From NCBI GenBank assembly GCA_034429695.1, contig DAOUGC010000177.1, forward strand, positions 1 through 7,031: 7,031 nt of DNA, written 5' to 3'. This DNA is from DAOUGC01 sp034429695 (GTDB lineage Bacteria > Chloroflexota > Anaerolineae > Anaerolineales > Anaerolineaceae). Within the stretch, counting starts at the first letter, position 1, and each line of letters begins with the position of its first letter. A program made the position numbers and the translations under genes. The notes below the pieces were generated by a model, which was not told the origin of the DNA, ran no database searches, and worked only from the letters and a program-made list of their open reading frames with translations. Below are positions 1 to 6,000 of this stretch, piece after piece.

Positions 1-280
1 TGGACCCACCGCTTTTTTTGGATTATGTATCAACGTGTCATTTTCGCTGTAGGATGGGTCCGCTATATGGCCCCACCGTTTTTTTGAATATTGCATCAAT
101 CGGTGGGTCGGAAAAACACCGACCCATCCCACCTGTCATTTTCGCTGTAGGGTGGGTCCGCTTTTGGACCCACCAGCTTTTTTGGATATTGCATCAATCG
201 GTGGGTCGGGAAAAACACCGACCCACCCTACCTGTCATTTTCGCTGTAGGGTGGGTACGCTTTTGAACCCACCGTTTTTT
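1..280. repeat. REP-like hairpin array, period ~98 bp
   Basis: Three units are seen, marked by the shared block TGTCATTTTCGCTGTAGG starting at 36, 134 and 233 (spacing 98 and 99). Each full unit carries two hairpins. The first is GGTGGGTCC/GGACCCACC (stem 151-159 with 166-174 in the best copy, loop GCTTTT) followed by a T-run. The second is GGTGGGTCGG/CCGACCCACC (stem 200-209 with 218-227; also 102-111 with about 119-129). The leftmost unit (1-53) lacks the second hairpin, so it is deleted or ancestral. The third unit is cut after its first hairpin at about 273. The array sits next to the 3' end of moaA, the usual location for REP/BIME-like intergenic repeats. No ORF inside it looks real. It may be mobilised by a RAYT-type transposase elsewhere in the genome, but none is visible here. 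Confidence 0.8.
250..280 (+). terminator. Terminator-like hairpin at the end of the repeat array
   Basis: GGTGGGT (250-256) pairs with ACCCACC (267-273) and is followed by G and six T (275-280). The same hairpin-plus-T layout recurs in the earlier repeat units. It could stop rightward transcripts entering from the left of the window before they run into the convergent moaA gene. On the minus strand there is no U-tract after the stem, so it is not a good moaA terminator. Confidence 0.35.
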
Positions 281-307
281 GCCACAGGTTACCCAGATCA
301 CCCCGTC

Positions 308-1288
308 CTATCCCCCAATTTCGCTCATCGTGCGGTTGGTGGCATACTCGCCCTGCGCCAGCCCGTGACCCCACGGCTTGTTCCAGATGCCATCAATAAT
401 CAGGCGGCGCAGATCTTCAATATCAGCGCCCTGGCGCAGCGGAGTCAGCAAATCCACCTCTTTATCCCTCAACAAGCACAGGCGCAGGCGGCCATCGGCC
501 GTCAAGCGCGCACGCGTACACGCAGCGCAAAACGGGTGCGTCACCGATGAGATGAAACCCACCTCACCGCAGGCATCCGGCAGGCGGTAAATGCGCGCCT
601 CACCATCCAGCCTGCCATTGTTCACCGGCTCAAGCGTTCCCACCTCGGCATTGATGCGTTCGATCATCTCGGCGCTGGAGACCACCCCCTGCGTCTGCAG
701 ACCGTTCACACCCCCAAACGGCATCATTTCAATGAAACGCACCTGCCACGGGTGCTCCAGCGTCAGACGCGCCATTGAAGCCACATCCTGCTCGTTGAAG
801 CCGCGCGCCACAACTGCGTTGATCTTCACCGGCGTCAGCCCGGCTGCCTCAGCCGCCAGAATTCCCCCCCAAACCTGATCAAACTTGCCCCAGCGGGTGA
901 TGCGCTGGAAACGCACCGGATCCAGCGTGTCCAAACTGACATTGACGCGCTGCAGACCCGCCTGCTTTAACGGCTGCGCCAATTTTTCCAGCAGCACCCC
1001 ATTGGTGGTCATGGAGAGCGACTTTACCCCATCCGTGCGGGCGATCTCCCCCACCAGGTTGACGATATTGGCGCGCACGGTCGGCTCGCCGCCGGTCAGG
1101 CGAAACTTGTCAAAACCCAGCCGGGTGAACAGCCGCACCAGCATCAGCAGTTCGTCGTCCTGCAACAGATCAGCGTTGGGTCGAAAGACCATATCCTCCG
1201 GCATGCAGTACACGCAGCGCAGATTGCAATGGTCTGTCAGGCTGATGCGAAGATAGTGTATGTTGCGTCCAAAACGGTCAAGGCTCAT
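308..1288 (-). CDS. moaA: GTP 3',8-cyclase MoaA (molybdenum cofactor biosynthesis)
   Basis: This is a radical SAM enzyme that, with MoaC, converts GTP to cyclic pyranopterin monophosphate, the first step of molybdenum cofactor synthesis in the cytosol. The 326-residue product has the normal family length. The N-terminal cluster motif CNLRCVYC has C21, C25 and C28 for the SAM-binding [4Fe-4S]. LTGGEPTVR lies at 64-72 and SMTTNG near 92-97. The second, GTP-binding cluster is CAACTRARLTADGRLRLC with C254, C257 and C271 (CX2CX13C). The protein ends in Gly-Gly, as catalytically competent MoaA proteins do. The start fits the family pattern MxLDRFGRxIxYLRISLTDHCNLRC. The ribosome site is weak (GAG about 8 nt upstream). 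No moaC, moaE or mog lies beside it, so it is a lone gene behind its own promoter. Identification is secure. Confidence 0.97.
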   Translation of the reverse strand: MSLDRFGRNIHYLRISLTDHCNLRCVYCMPEDMVFRPNADLLQDDELLMLVRLFTRLGFDKFRLTGGEPTVRANIVNLVGEIARTDGVKSLSMTTNGVLLEKLAQPLKQAGLQRVNVSLDTLDPVRFQRITRWGKFDQVWGGILAAEAAGLTPVKINAVVARGFNEQDVASMARLTLEHPWQVRFIEMMPFGGVNGLQTQGVVSSAEMIERINAEVGTLEPVNNGRLDGEARIYRLPDACGEVGFISSVTHPFCAACTRARLTADGRLRLCLLRDKEVDLLTPLRQGADIEDLRRLIIDGIWNKPWGHGLAQGEYATNRTMSEIGG

Positions 1289-1325
1289 GGCATCTCAATC
1301 GGATAAATAAGGTAAATTTATGTAT

Positions 1326-1354
1326 ATTATATCTGAAAAATTAAGCATTGTTTC
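1326..1354 (-). promoter_or_regulatory. Candidate moaA promoter
   Basis: On the minus strand a perfect -10 TATAAT (1326-1331) lies 17 bp downstream of a weak -35 GAAACA (1349-1354; 3 of 6 consensus bases). It sits in the AT-rich 94-bp gap between the HTH gene's stop and the moaA start, giving a leader of about 30 nt. The -10 is convincing; the -35 is not. Confidence 0.5.
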
Positions 1355-1382
1355 TCAGAGTTTGATAATAATTGCTGGCAGG

Positions 1383-2327
1383 TTATTCTGCTCTGGACAG
1401 TTCTTCGATCATCAGGTTGTCAAAACCGGCGTGGTTGACTTCATAAGCCAGCAAGCCCAATCCCCCCATCGGGTAACGCCCATCCTGCGCCTCAGCCATC
1501 AGCCGGTCGTCCAGGTACAGGCGCACTTCATCCCCCTGCACTTCCACCCTGAAGTTGTACCATTTGTGTGAAACCAGCCGCCCCTCCGGGTTGAACGCCA
1601 ACCTCTCTCCCCGGCAATCGCCATTAACCGAATCAAAACGAAAGATCTCCACCCCCTGCCGGTTGCCGCCCACGCGATAACCGGTGCAGTTGTTGCGCCG
1701 CCCGGCGGTGCGCACCACAAAGTAGATCTGCTCATACACGCCGGTTTCAAAAATTACGTCAGAGGTTACGGCGTAATCCTCCCAGCCCTCCGACCCCTCC
1801 AGAAAGGCGTTGGCGACCACGTTATAATCTTGACCCTTGACCCCGAAAACGTGGGTTCCGTCGGTTTCAAATACCTGCCACGACCCGCTGTTGAGCAGAT
1901 CCCAATTCTTGAGTGAATCGCCGGGCGGCTCGAAATCATCACCATAGGGCAGCGCCAGCGGACGGCCGTCATTGCGTCCGACCGCCAGCCATGCGGCTGC
2001 GGCGATCAGCGGCAGCGCCAGGAGCAGCAGATAAAGTGTATATTTCTTCACCGGGCGGGCAGCGGGCAAGCCACCCTGCTCACCACCGGCATGCCTTCGT
2101 CCAGCTGCCTGACGGTAAACCTGCCATAATTCCTGCTCCTCAACCGGTGAAAGTTGCAGGGCGGCACAGGCTGCCTCAATGTAATCCTCACTCGGCAAAT
2201 AGCCGCTGTCGCCCGTCTCCACCCGGCTGATTACGGTGTGGCTGAAGCTCATCCGCGCGCTTAATTCCATTTGCGTCAAACCCAGGCGTTTACGGTGGTC
2301 TCTAAGAAGGGTGGAGAGCGGCTTCAT
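1383..2327 (-). CDS. Membrane-anchored XRE-type HTH protein with lectin-like C-terminal domain
   Basis: The product is 314 residues from the chosen ATG. Residues 1-75 form an XRE/Cro helix-turn-helix; the core is LTQMELSARMSFSHTVISRVE at about 17-37. Then follow a basic, Gly-rich linker (76-95, ending KK), one hydrophobic helix (about 96-116), and a C-terminal beta-rich domain (about 128-314). That domain resembles the LamG/DUF1080 concanavalin-like fold: DDFEPPGDSLKNWD start, VYEQIYFVVR, YNFRVEVQGDEVRLYLDDRL, FDNLMIEE end. It contains two cysteines (NNCTGY, NGDCRG) that could form a disulfide. Inferred topology is DNA-binding domain inside and sugar- or ligand-binding domain outside, as in a one-component transmembrane regulator or a RodZ-like protein. 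The frame stays open to 2504, but I chose the ATG at 2327: the HTH begins directly after it, and the upstream part has no domain and holds two inverted repeats. A GAGAGG stretch lies about 15 nt upstream, further than usual. Family name and target are unknown. Confidence 0.8.
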   Translation of the reverse strand: MKPLSTLLRDHRKRLGLTQMELSARMSFSHTVISRVETGDSGYLPSEDYIEAACAALQLSPVEEQELWQVYRQAAGRRHAGGEQGGLPAARPVKKYTLYLLLLALPLIAAAAWLAVGRNDGRPLALPYGDDFEPPGDSLKNWDLLNSGSWQVFETDGTHVFGVKGQDYNVVANAFLEGSEGWEDYAVTSDVIFETGVYEQIYFVVRTAGRRNNCTGYRVGGNRQGVEIFRFDSVNGDCRGERLAFNPEGRLVSHKWYNFRVEVQGDEVRLYLDDRLMAEAQDGRYPMGGLGLLAYEVNHAGFDNLMIEELSRAE

Positions 2328-2343
2328 GAATTTTCGAAAATTC
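2328..2343. promoter_or_regulatory. 16-bp perfect palindrome abutting the HTH gene start (candidate operator)
   Basis: GAATTTTCGAAAATTC is a perfect palindrome directly before the ATG at 2327 and lies between the AGAGG ribosome-site-like sequence and the start codon. It could be an autoregulatory operator for the HTH protein. In RNA it could also fold (6-bp stem, UCGA loop) and shorten the effective ribosome-site spacing. The symmetry is seen; the role is inferred. Confidence 0.5.
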
Positions 2344-2465
2344 CTCTCGTGCTCAAAGGTGGAATTTATATGCAATAATTTTATTCGAAGCGGGCCGTAC
2401 CCGCCACATTGATTATGTAATGCTTTGTAATGAAAATCGTTGAGAACATGCTCTGTAAACGGAGT

Positions 2466-2482
2466 GCCATCTTCAAGATGGC
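2466..2482. repeat. Inverted repeat upstream of the HTH gene
   Basis: GCCATCTT-C-AAGATGGC is a perfect 8-bp inverted repeat around one central base. It lies between the dnaA terminator and the HTH gene, about 140 bp upstream of the chosen start. It may be an operator for a regulator. No T-run follows on either strand, so it is not a terminator. Confidence 0.4.
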
Positions 2483-2521
2483 TGTATTTAGCAAATAATC
2501 CCACAGCGCTTTAAAATATCG

Positions 2522-2557
2522 ACCGGGAGTCTCAGGGGGACTCCCGGTATTTTTTAT
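2522..2557. terminator. Hairpin terminator between dnaA and the HTH gene
   Basis: ACCGGGAGT (2522-2530) pairs perfectly with ACTCCCGGT (2540-2548), a GC-rich 9-bp stem with a 9-nt loop. On the minus strand it comes about 20 nt after the dnaA stop, with an A-run before it and a modest CGATATTTT after it. The clean T-run (2549-2557) is on the plus strand. It most plausibly ends dnaA transcription and may work in both directions. Confidence 0.7.
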
Positions 2558-2571
2558 TCATGAGCCAGGTT

Positions 2572-3927
2572 TTATACTGCGTAAGCCGTACCGCGACGCA
2601 CCAGTGCCTCACGGATCTGCACCACCTGCCGGCGCAGGCGGTCGTCGCGTTCGATCAGGTCGGCCACCTTGTCGCAGGCGTACATCACGGTGGAGTGATC
2701 GCGCCCGCCCACTGCTGCACCGATCTGCGGCAGGCTGACGTTGGCGGCTTCGCGCATCAGGTACATGGTCACCTGACGGGGCAGGGCAATCTCGCGCGAG
2801 CGGTCGCGCCCGGTGATCTGCTCGCAGGTCACGCCAAAGGCGCGCGCCACGGCTTCCAGCACGGCGTCCGGGTCGATCACGCTGCGCTGCGGCAGCAGGT
2901 CCGCCAGGGCTGAACTGACCAGCGCCGGGGTGACCGGCTGACCGGACAAATCCGAGAAAGCCAGCACGCGCGTCAACGCGCCTTCCAGCTCGCGGATGTT
3001 GGTCTGGATCTGGCGCGCGATCTGCTCGGTGATCTCAACCGGCACATCCTTGCCAGCACGTTCAGCTTTGGTGCGCAGGATCGCCATGCGCGTTTCCAGG
3101 TCGGGCGGCTGAATGTCCACCGTCAGTCCCCACTCGAAACGCGAGCGCAGCCGTTCTTCCAGCGTCACCATCGCCTTTGGCGGGCGATCAGACGACATGA
3201 TGATTTGTTTTTCCTGCCCGTGCAGGGTATTGAATGTGTGGAAGAACTCTTCCTGGGTGGATTCCTTGCCGGCAATGAACTGGATGTCATCGATCAACAG
3301 CACGTCAATGCGGCGGTAGCGTTCGCGGAAAGCCGCCGTGGTGCGTTTCTGGATGGATGTGATCAGGTCGTTGGCGAACTCTTCTGATGAGACGTAGAGC
3401 ACCTGCAAGCCTTTTCGGCAGCACTCATTGCCGATGGCGTGCAGCAAATGGGTCTTGCCCAACCCAACGCCTCCGTAGAGGAACAGCGGGTTGTAAGCGT
3501 GCGCGGGATTGCCAGCCACCGCCATGCAGGCGGCATGTGCCATGCGGTTGCTTGAGCCAACCACGTAGGTATCAAATGTATAACGCGGGTTGATGGTGGG
3601 GGTCGGGCGGCCCTCCCCATTGCGGGAGAACGCAGCCAGTTCTTCATCGCCGCCAATGGTATCAACGGCGGTTTCGTAATCCTTCTGCCAGACCACAAAT
3701 TCAACCGTCTGGGGACATTCCATTAAGCCGGAGAGTATGCGGGTGATGGTATCGGTCAGGCGGGAATCCAGCCAGTCTCGCGCGTAGGCGTTTTGCACAC
3801 CCACCTTGAAATGATCTTCCTTGCAGGAGATCAACTCGGCGCTGCGCACCCACGTGTCAAAGGCTGCCTTTGACATTTCCATTTGAAGCTGACCTACGGT
3901 CGCCTGCCATGCCTGTTGTGCGTTCAT
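2572..3927 (-). CDS. dnaA: Chromosomal replication initiator protein DnaA
   Basis: DnaA is the AAA+ ATPase that binds DnaA boxes at oriC, melts the origin and loads the replicative helicase. The 451-residue product has all four domains. Domain I is about 1-85 (AFDTWVR, NAYARDWLDSRL), followed by a short linker to about 110. The AAA+ domain has Walker A GGVGLGKT at 152-159, Walker B LLIDD at 210-214, sensor I SSD at 245-247, the arginine-finger box RLRSRFEWG with R263, and sensor II NIRELEGAL with R312. DNA-binding domain IV (about 352-451) has the signature GGRDHSTVMYA at 408-418. I chose the ATG at 3927 because GGAGG lies 4 nt upstream and domain I begins there normally; an ATG at 3969 would only add a 14-residue tail. 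No dnaN, recF or rpmH flanks it on either side, so the gene is isolated. Confidence 0.97.
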   Translation of the reverse strand: MNAQQAWQATVGQLQMEMSKAAFDTWVRSAELISCKEDHFKVGVQNAYARDWLDSRLTDTITRILSGLMECPQTVEFVVWQKDYETAVDTIGGDEELAAFSRNGEGRPTPTINPRYTFDTYVVGSSNRMAHAACMAVAGNPAHAYNPLFLYGGVGLGKTHLLHAIGNECCRKGLQVLYVSSEEFANDLITSIQKRTTAAFRERYRRIDVLLIDDIQFIAGKESTQEEFFHTFNTLHGQEKQIIMSSDRPPKAMVTLEERLRSRFEWGLTVDIQPPDLETRMAILRTKAERAGKDVPVEITEQIARQIQTNIRELEGALTRVLAFSDLSGQPVTPALVSSALADLLPQRSVIDPDAVLEAVARAFGVTCEQITGRDRSREIALPRQVTMYLMREAANVSLPQIGAAVGGRDHSTVMYACDKVADLIERDDRLRRQVVQIREALVRRGTAYAV

Positions 3928-4093
3928 GGACCCTCCAGGTGGTGATATTCTGCAACCGAAAACAGACAATGCACGGCCAGCGCAGATGAGAAATCAACTG
4001 CGGGGGTGAAACAACAAAAATTCCCGATGGATATGGGAGCGGTACGGAGGTTATTTGGCTGTGATTGTCTATTGGTCCTGCGATTGCAACCAG

Positions 4094-4122
4094 ATTCTAG
4101 CAGGAATCATGCCTGGCAACAA
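4094..4122 (-). promoter_or_regulatory. Candidate dnaA promoter
   Basis: On the minus strand TTGTTG (4117-4122) is followed after 17 bp by TAGAAT (4094-4099). It would give a leader of about 160 nt before the dnaA start. It is the best sigma-70-like pair I find upstream of dnaA, but the -35 is weak. Confidence 0.35.
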
Positions 4123-4260
4123 GTTTGGAACCATACGCTACCCTAAAAAAAGCGGGAATTTTAAGGAATCAAATGTTAACGAATCAACGGGATTCCACGA
4201 GTCCTTTCGGGGGCGGTCGACTAAACGAAGCGCCACCACTGGAAGACTCGCCGCTTCCAT

Positions 4261-4278
4261 ACCCCCATATATGGGGGT
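4261..4278. promoter_or_regulatory. 18-bp perfect palindrome upstream of dnaA
   Basis: ACCCCCATATATGGGGGT is its own reverse complement. It is GC-rich at both ends around an ATATAT centre, as in many dimeric repressor operators. It lies about 330 bp upstream of dnaA and 145 bp downstream of the lipoprotein gene. No T-run follows, so it is probably a protein-binding site rather than a terminator. The binding protein is unknown. Confidence 0.5.
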
Positions 4279-4421
4279 GACTCGGTTACTTACCGCCATG
4301 GTTCCACGTATGGGTGTGAAAACTAAAAATTTCTTCAGATGGAATTAACAGATTCTTTACACTCAACCTGCCAAAAATGGAATCAAACGGGAACCGAAAA
4401 TTTTAAGACTCTCAGAAATGT

Positions 4422-5072
4422 TTATCGAATTTCCATCATATCGTCTGTTGCCTTTTTGATATAATCCGTTCCCTGTTGCATATGCACCATGGCCGAATCC
4501 AGTTTGTCGGGATCCATCTCATCCAGGCCGGCAATCATATCGTCCACGAACAGATCATATTCCCTTGCCCCCGCCTCCAAATTCGCTTGAACGTTTTCAT
4601 ACCCAGCTGGTACGGGGCTTACCTCATCGATGGCAGCACAGCTTAACTTAATTCCAGCCAGCGCAATGGCCATCTCAAGTTTCCAATCATCATCAAAAAT
4701 GAGGGTGATATCCGTACCTGCCTGGGTGGAAAGGGTGGAGATCGAGCCCAAGTAATCAGCACAATCATAACCCAATTCTGTAATCCTGGATATATACTCC
4801 AACTCCACCTGGCCAATCTCTGGGGTCGGGGTCGCTTTTGGTGTTTCCGTGATTACAATTGTCGGTGTCGGCATACTTGTCGCGGTTGCCTTCATCTCCT
4901 CGGCCTCACGGGTCTCCCAGATTTCATTCACCATTGCCTGCAAGGTGGCTTCGCTCACCTCATCAGGGGATAATGTTTCGGAACCACCGGTGGACATGCA
5001 GGCACACATCACAAAAAGGAATGCGATCGAAAGGATGATAATCCGGGACACGGATAGAGGATGGCGACTCAT
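4422..5072 (-). CDS. Putative lipoprotein with T/P-rich spacer and Cys/Trp helical domain
   Basis: The 216-residue product has a basic start (MSRHPLSVSR), a hydrophobic stretch at about 11-24, and a lipobox-like MCAC giving acylation at C25 (C23 is a poorer choice). It is therefore probably a lipoprotein on the outer face of the membrane. A low-complexity Thr/Pro spacer (about 61-85, TPTP pattern) leads to a mostly helical domain (about 88-216) with C104, W130, C145 and the motif DEVSPVP at 149-155. That domain aligns without gaps to the C-terminal domain of the upstream zinc-ribbon protein. The start is supported by GGGAG 6 nt upstream. It follows the zinc-ribbon gene by 67 bp on the same strand with no clear terminator between, so the two are likely co-transcribed. 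I do not recognise the family and assign no function. An intramolecular C104-C145 disulfide is an inference. Confidence 0.8.
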   Translation of the reverse strand: MSRHPLSVSRIIILSIAFLFVMCACMSTGGSETLSPDEVSEATLQAMVNEIWETREAEEMKATATSMPTPTIVITETPKATPTPEIGQVELEYISRITELGYDCADYLGSISTLSTQAGTDITLIFDDDWKLEMAIALAGIKLSCAAIDEVSPVPAGYENVQANLEAGAREYDLFVDDMIAGLDEMDPDKLDSAMVHMQQGTDYIKKATDDMMEIR

Positions 5073-5139
5073 AATATACTCCCTGGCATTTTTTTGGCGG
5101 TTGGGACAAACTTAGGTGATATCTACACCATGCAAATCT

Positions 5140-5763
5140 TTAGTAACCATACATATAAAACAAAGCATCAGCTTCATTGCAGGAGTCTGCAGCTTTGTCA
5201 ATAAAATTCAACCCCAGCAAAATATTATCGATATTCACTTCCTGTAAACCACGATTTAAGAAGGTGGCAGCAACCCCATAGTCGCTTGCGCATAATTCCA
5301 GATAATTTTGGACCTTGACATATCTATCCGGCATGGGTGATACATCGTCCATACGAGAGCAATAATATAGCGCTTCGGTGAGCAAGTCAGACACATCTTC
5401 CCGCCATGCGGTGTCATAAATGATCTCAGGCGTAGTTTCGATCAATCTTGCTTTTTCCCGCACATCAAAAATGTCCCGATCACATCGATCCCGTCGGAAT
5501 ACCACCTCTTCACGGTAATCTGATTCTTCCACCAGGGTTATAACCTCATCTGTACTCGAATTTAGGTTTGAAACAAAAAAAACATACAGCCCGAGAAATA
5601 CACTAGCCAGAATACCCAGGAATATTACGACAATGATCACCACCTGTTTAACCATAATTATTGCACTAGGAGTGGGGATTGGCTGTATTCTCGGTAAATT
5701 GCGTCCACAGAATCGACAAATAATTGCCCGAATCAATTCTGCACAATATGGGCATTTCTTCAT
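5140..5763 (-). CDS. Zinc-ribbon, single-TM protein sharing the lipoprotein's C-terminal domain
   Basis: The 207-residue product begins MKKCPYCAELIRAIICRFCG, a zinc ribbon with C4, C7, C16 and C19. A Pro-rich linker precedes one long hydrophobic helix (about 35-64, VVIIVVIFLGILASVFLG core). The rest (about 70-207) is a largely helical domain with C94, W120, C135 and the motif DDVSPMP at 139-145. C94 to C135 has exactly the same spacing as C104 to C145 in the neighbouring lipoprotein. Likely topology: ribbon in the cytosol, helical domain outside. I chose the ATG at 5763 because AGGGGG lies 4 nt upstream; a GTG at 5781 would add six residues and has no ribosome site. Upstream lies the tRNA-Gly terminator, so it should have its own promoter, but I could not place one convincingly. 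Function unknown. Confidence 0.8.
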   Translation of the reverse strand: MKKCPYCAELIRAIICRFCGRNLPRIQPIPTPSAIIMVKQVVIIVVIFLGILASVFLGLYVFFVSNLNSSTDEVITLVEESDYREEVVFRRDRCDRDIFDVREKARLIETTPEIIYDTAWREDVSDLLTEALYYCSRMDDVSPMPDRYVKVQNYLELCASDYGVAATFLNRGLQEVNIDNILLGLNFIDKAADSCNEADALFYMYGY

Positions 5764-5788
5764 AAGTCCCCCTGTATCCACATAACAT

Positions 5789-5809
5789 AAAAAAATCCGT
5801 TAATCGGAT
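5789..5809 (-). terminator. Intrinsic terminator of tRNA-Gly
   Basis: On the minus strand ATCCG-ATTAA-CGGAT (5795-5799 with 5805-5809) is followed by a run of T (complement of 5789-5795). It lies about 30 nt after the tRNA-Gly 3' end and before the zinc-ribbon gene. The stem is short (5 bp) but the T-run is strong. Confidence 0.6.
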
Positions 5810-5835
5810 ATATGTTTAGTTTCAATAACAATCTG

Positions 5836-5911
<76 letters not shown>

Positions 5912-5932
5912 ATGGGTGACTCGCACCCCCTT

Positions 5933-5941
5933 ATTGTACCA
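5933..5941 (-). promoter_or_regulatory. Extended -10 promoter of tRNA-Gly
   Basis: On the minus strand TGGTACAAT is a TGn-extended -10 (TACAAT at 5933-5938) placed 21 nt upstream of the tRNA 5' end. The -35 position at 17-bp spacing is only GTGATT (5956-5961), consistent with reliance on the extended -10. Confidence 0.55.
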
Positions 5942-5965
5942 TAATCCCGCCGGCGAATCACCGTC

Positions 5966-5994
5966 TTGACTCCCACTCTCCGCCTCGTTATAGT
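5966..5994 (+). promoter_or_regulatory. Strong promoter TTGACT-N17-TATAGT driving a noncoding transcript
   Basis: The -35 TTGACT (5966-5971) and -10 TATAGT (5989-5994) each match consensus in five of six bases, at ideal 17-bp spacing. The predicted start is at about 6001. No plausible protein gene follows for more than 800 bp, so it should drive an RNA. Its -35 is only 4 bp from the presumed -35 of the divergent tRNA-Gly promoter. Confidence 0.7.
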
Positions 5995-6000
5995 GAGGTT

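Larger units (their letters stand above)
3928..4421. other. 494-bp gene-free region upstream of dnaA (possible oriC)
   Basis: No believable ORF lies here. It holds the dnaA leader and promoter candidates, an 18-bp palindrome (4261-4278), and repeated short words such as GGAATCAAA (4165-4173 and 4379-4387) and GGGGGTGA (4002-4009 and 4273-4280). Origins often lie beside dnaA, but I find no good match to TTATCCACA on either strand; the closest (GATTCCACG near 4191, GGTTCCACG near 4300) are poor. Whether this is the origin is undecided. Confidence 0.4.

Noticed and set aside
1..280. CRISPR array.
   Set aside because: The repeats are tandem units of about 98 bp with near-identical interiors and internal hairpins; there are no unique spacers between short repeats.
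18..550. Rightward ORFs through the repeat array, coding for repeated short peptides.
   Set aside because: The peptide repetition only reflects the DNA repeats, and the frames run into the antisense of moaA.
2328..2504. A 59-residue N-terminal extension of the HTH protein.
   Set aside because: No domain, the HTH starts right after the ATG at 2327, and the segment holds two perfect inverted repeats expected of regulatory DNA.
3928..3969. A 14-residue N-terminal extension of DnaA.
   Set aside because: The ATG at 3927 has GGAGG 4 nt upstream and gives a normal domain I start.
4055..4348. A 97-codon rightward ORF upstream of dnaA.
   Set aside because: No ribosome site, no recognisable domain, no hydrophobic or compositional signature; it crosses the 18-bp palindrome and lies in apparent regulatory DNA.
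5775..5783. A TATCCACAT match resembling a DnaA box.
   Set aside because: A single imperfect hit in the leader of the zinc-ribbon gene, with no cluster around it.
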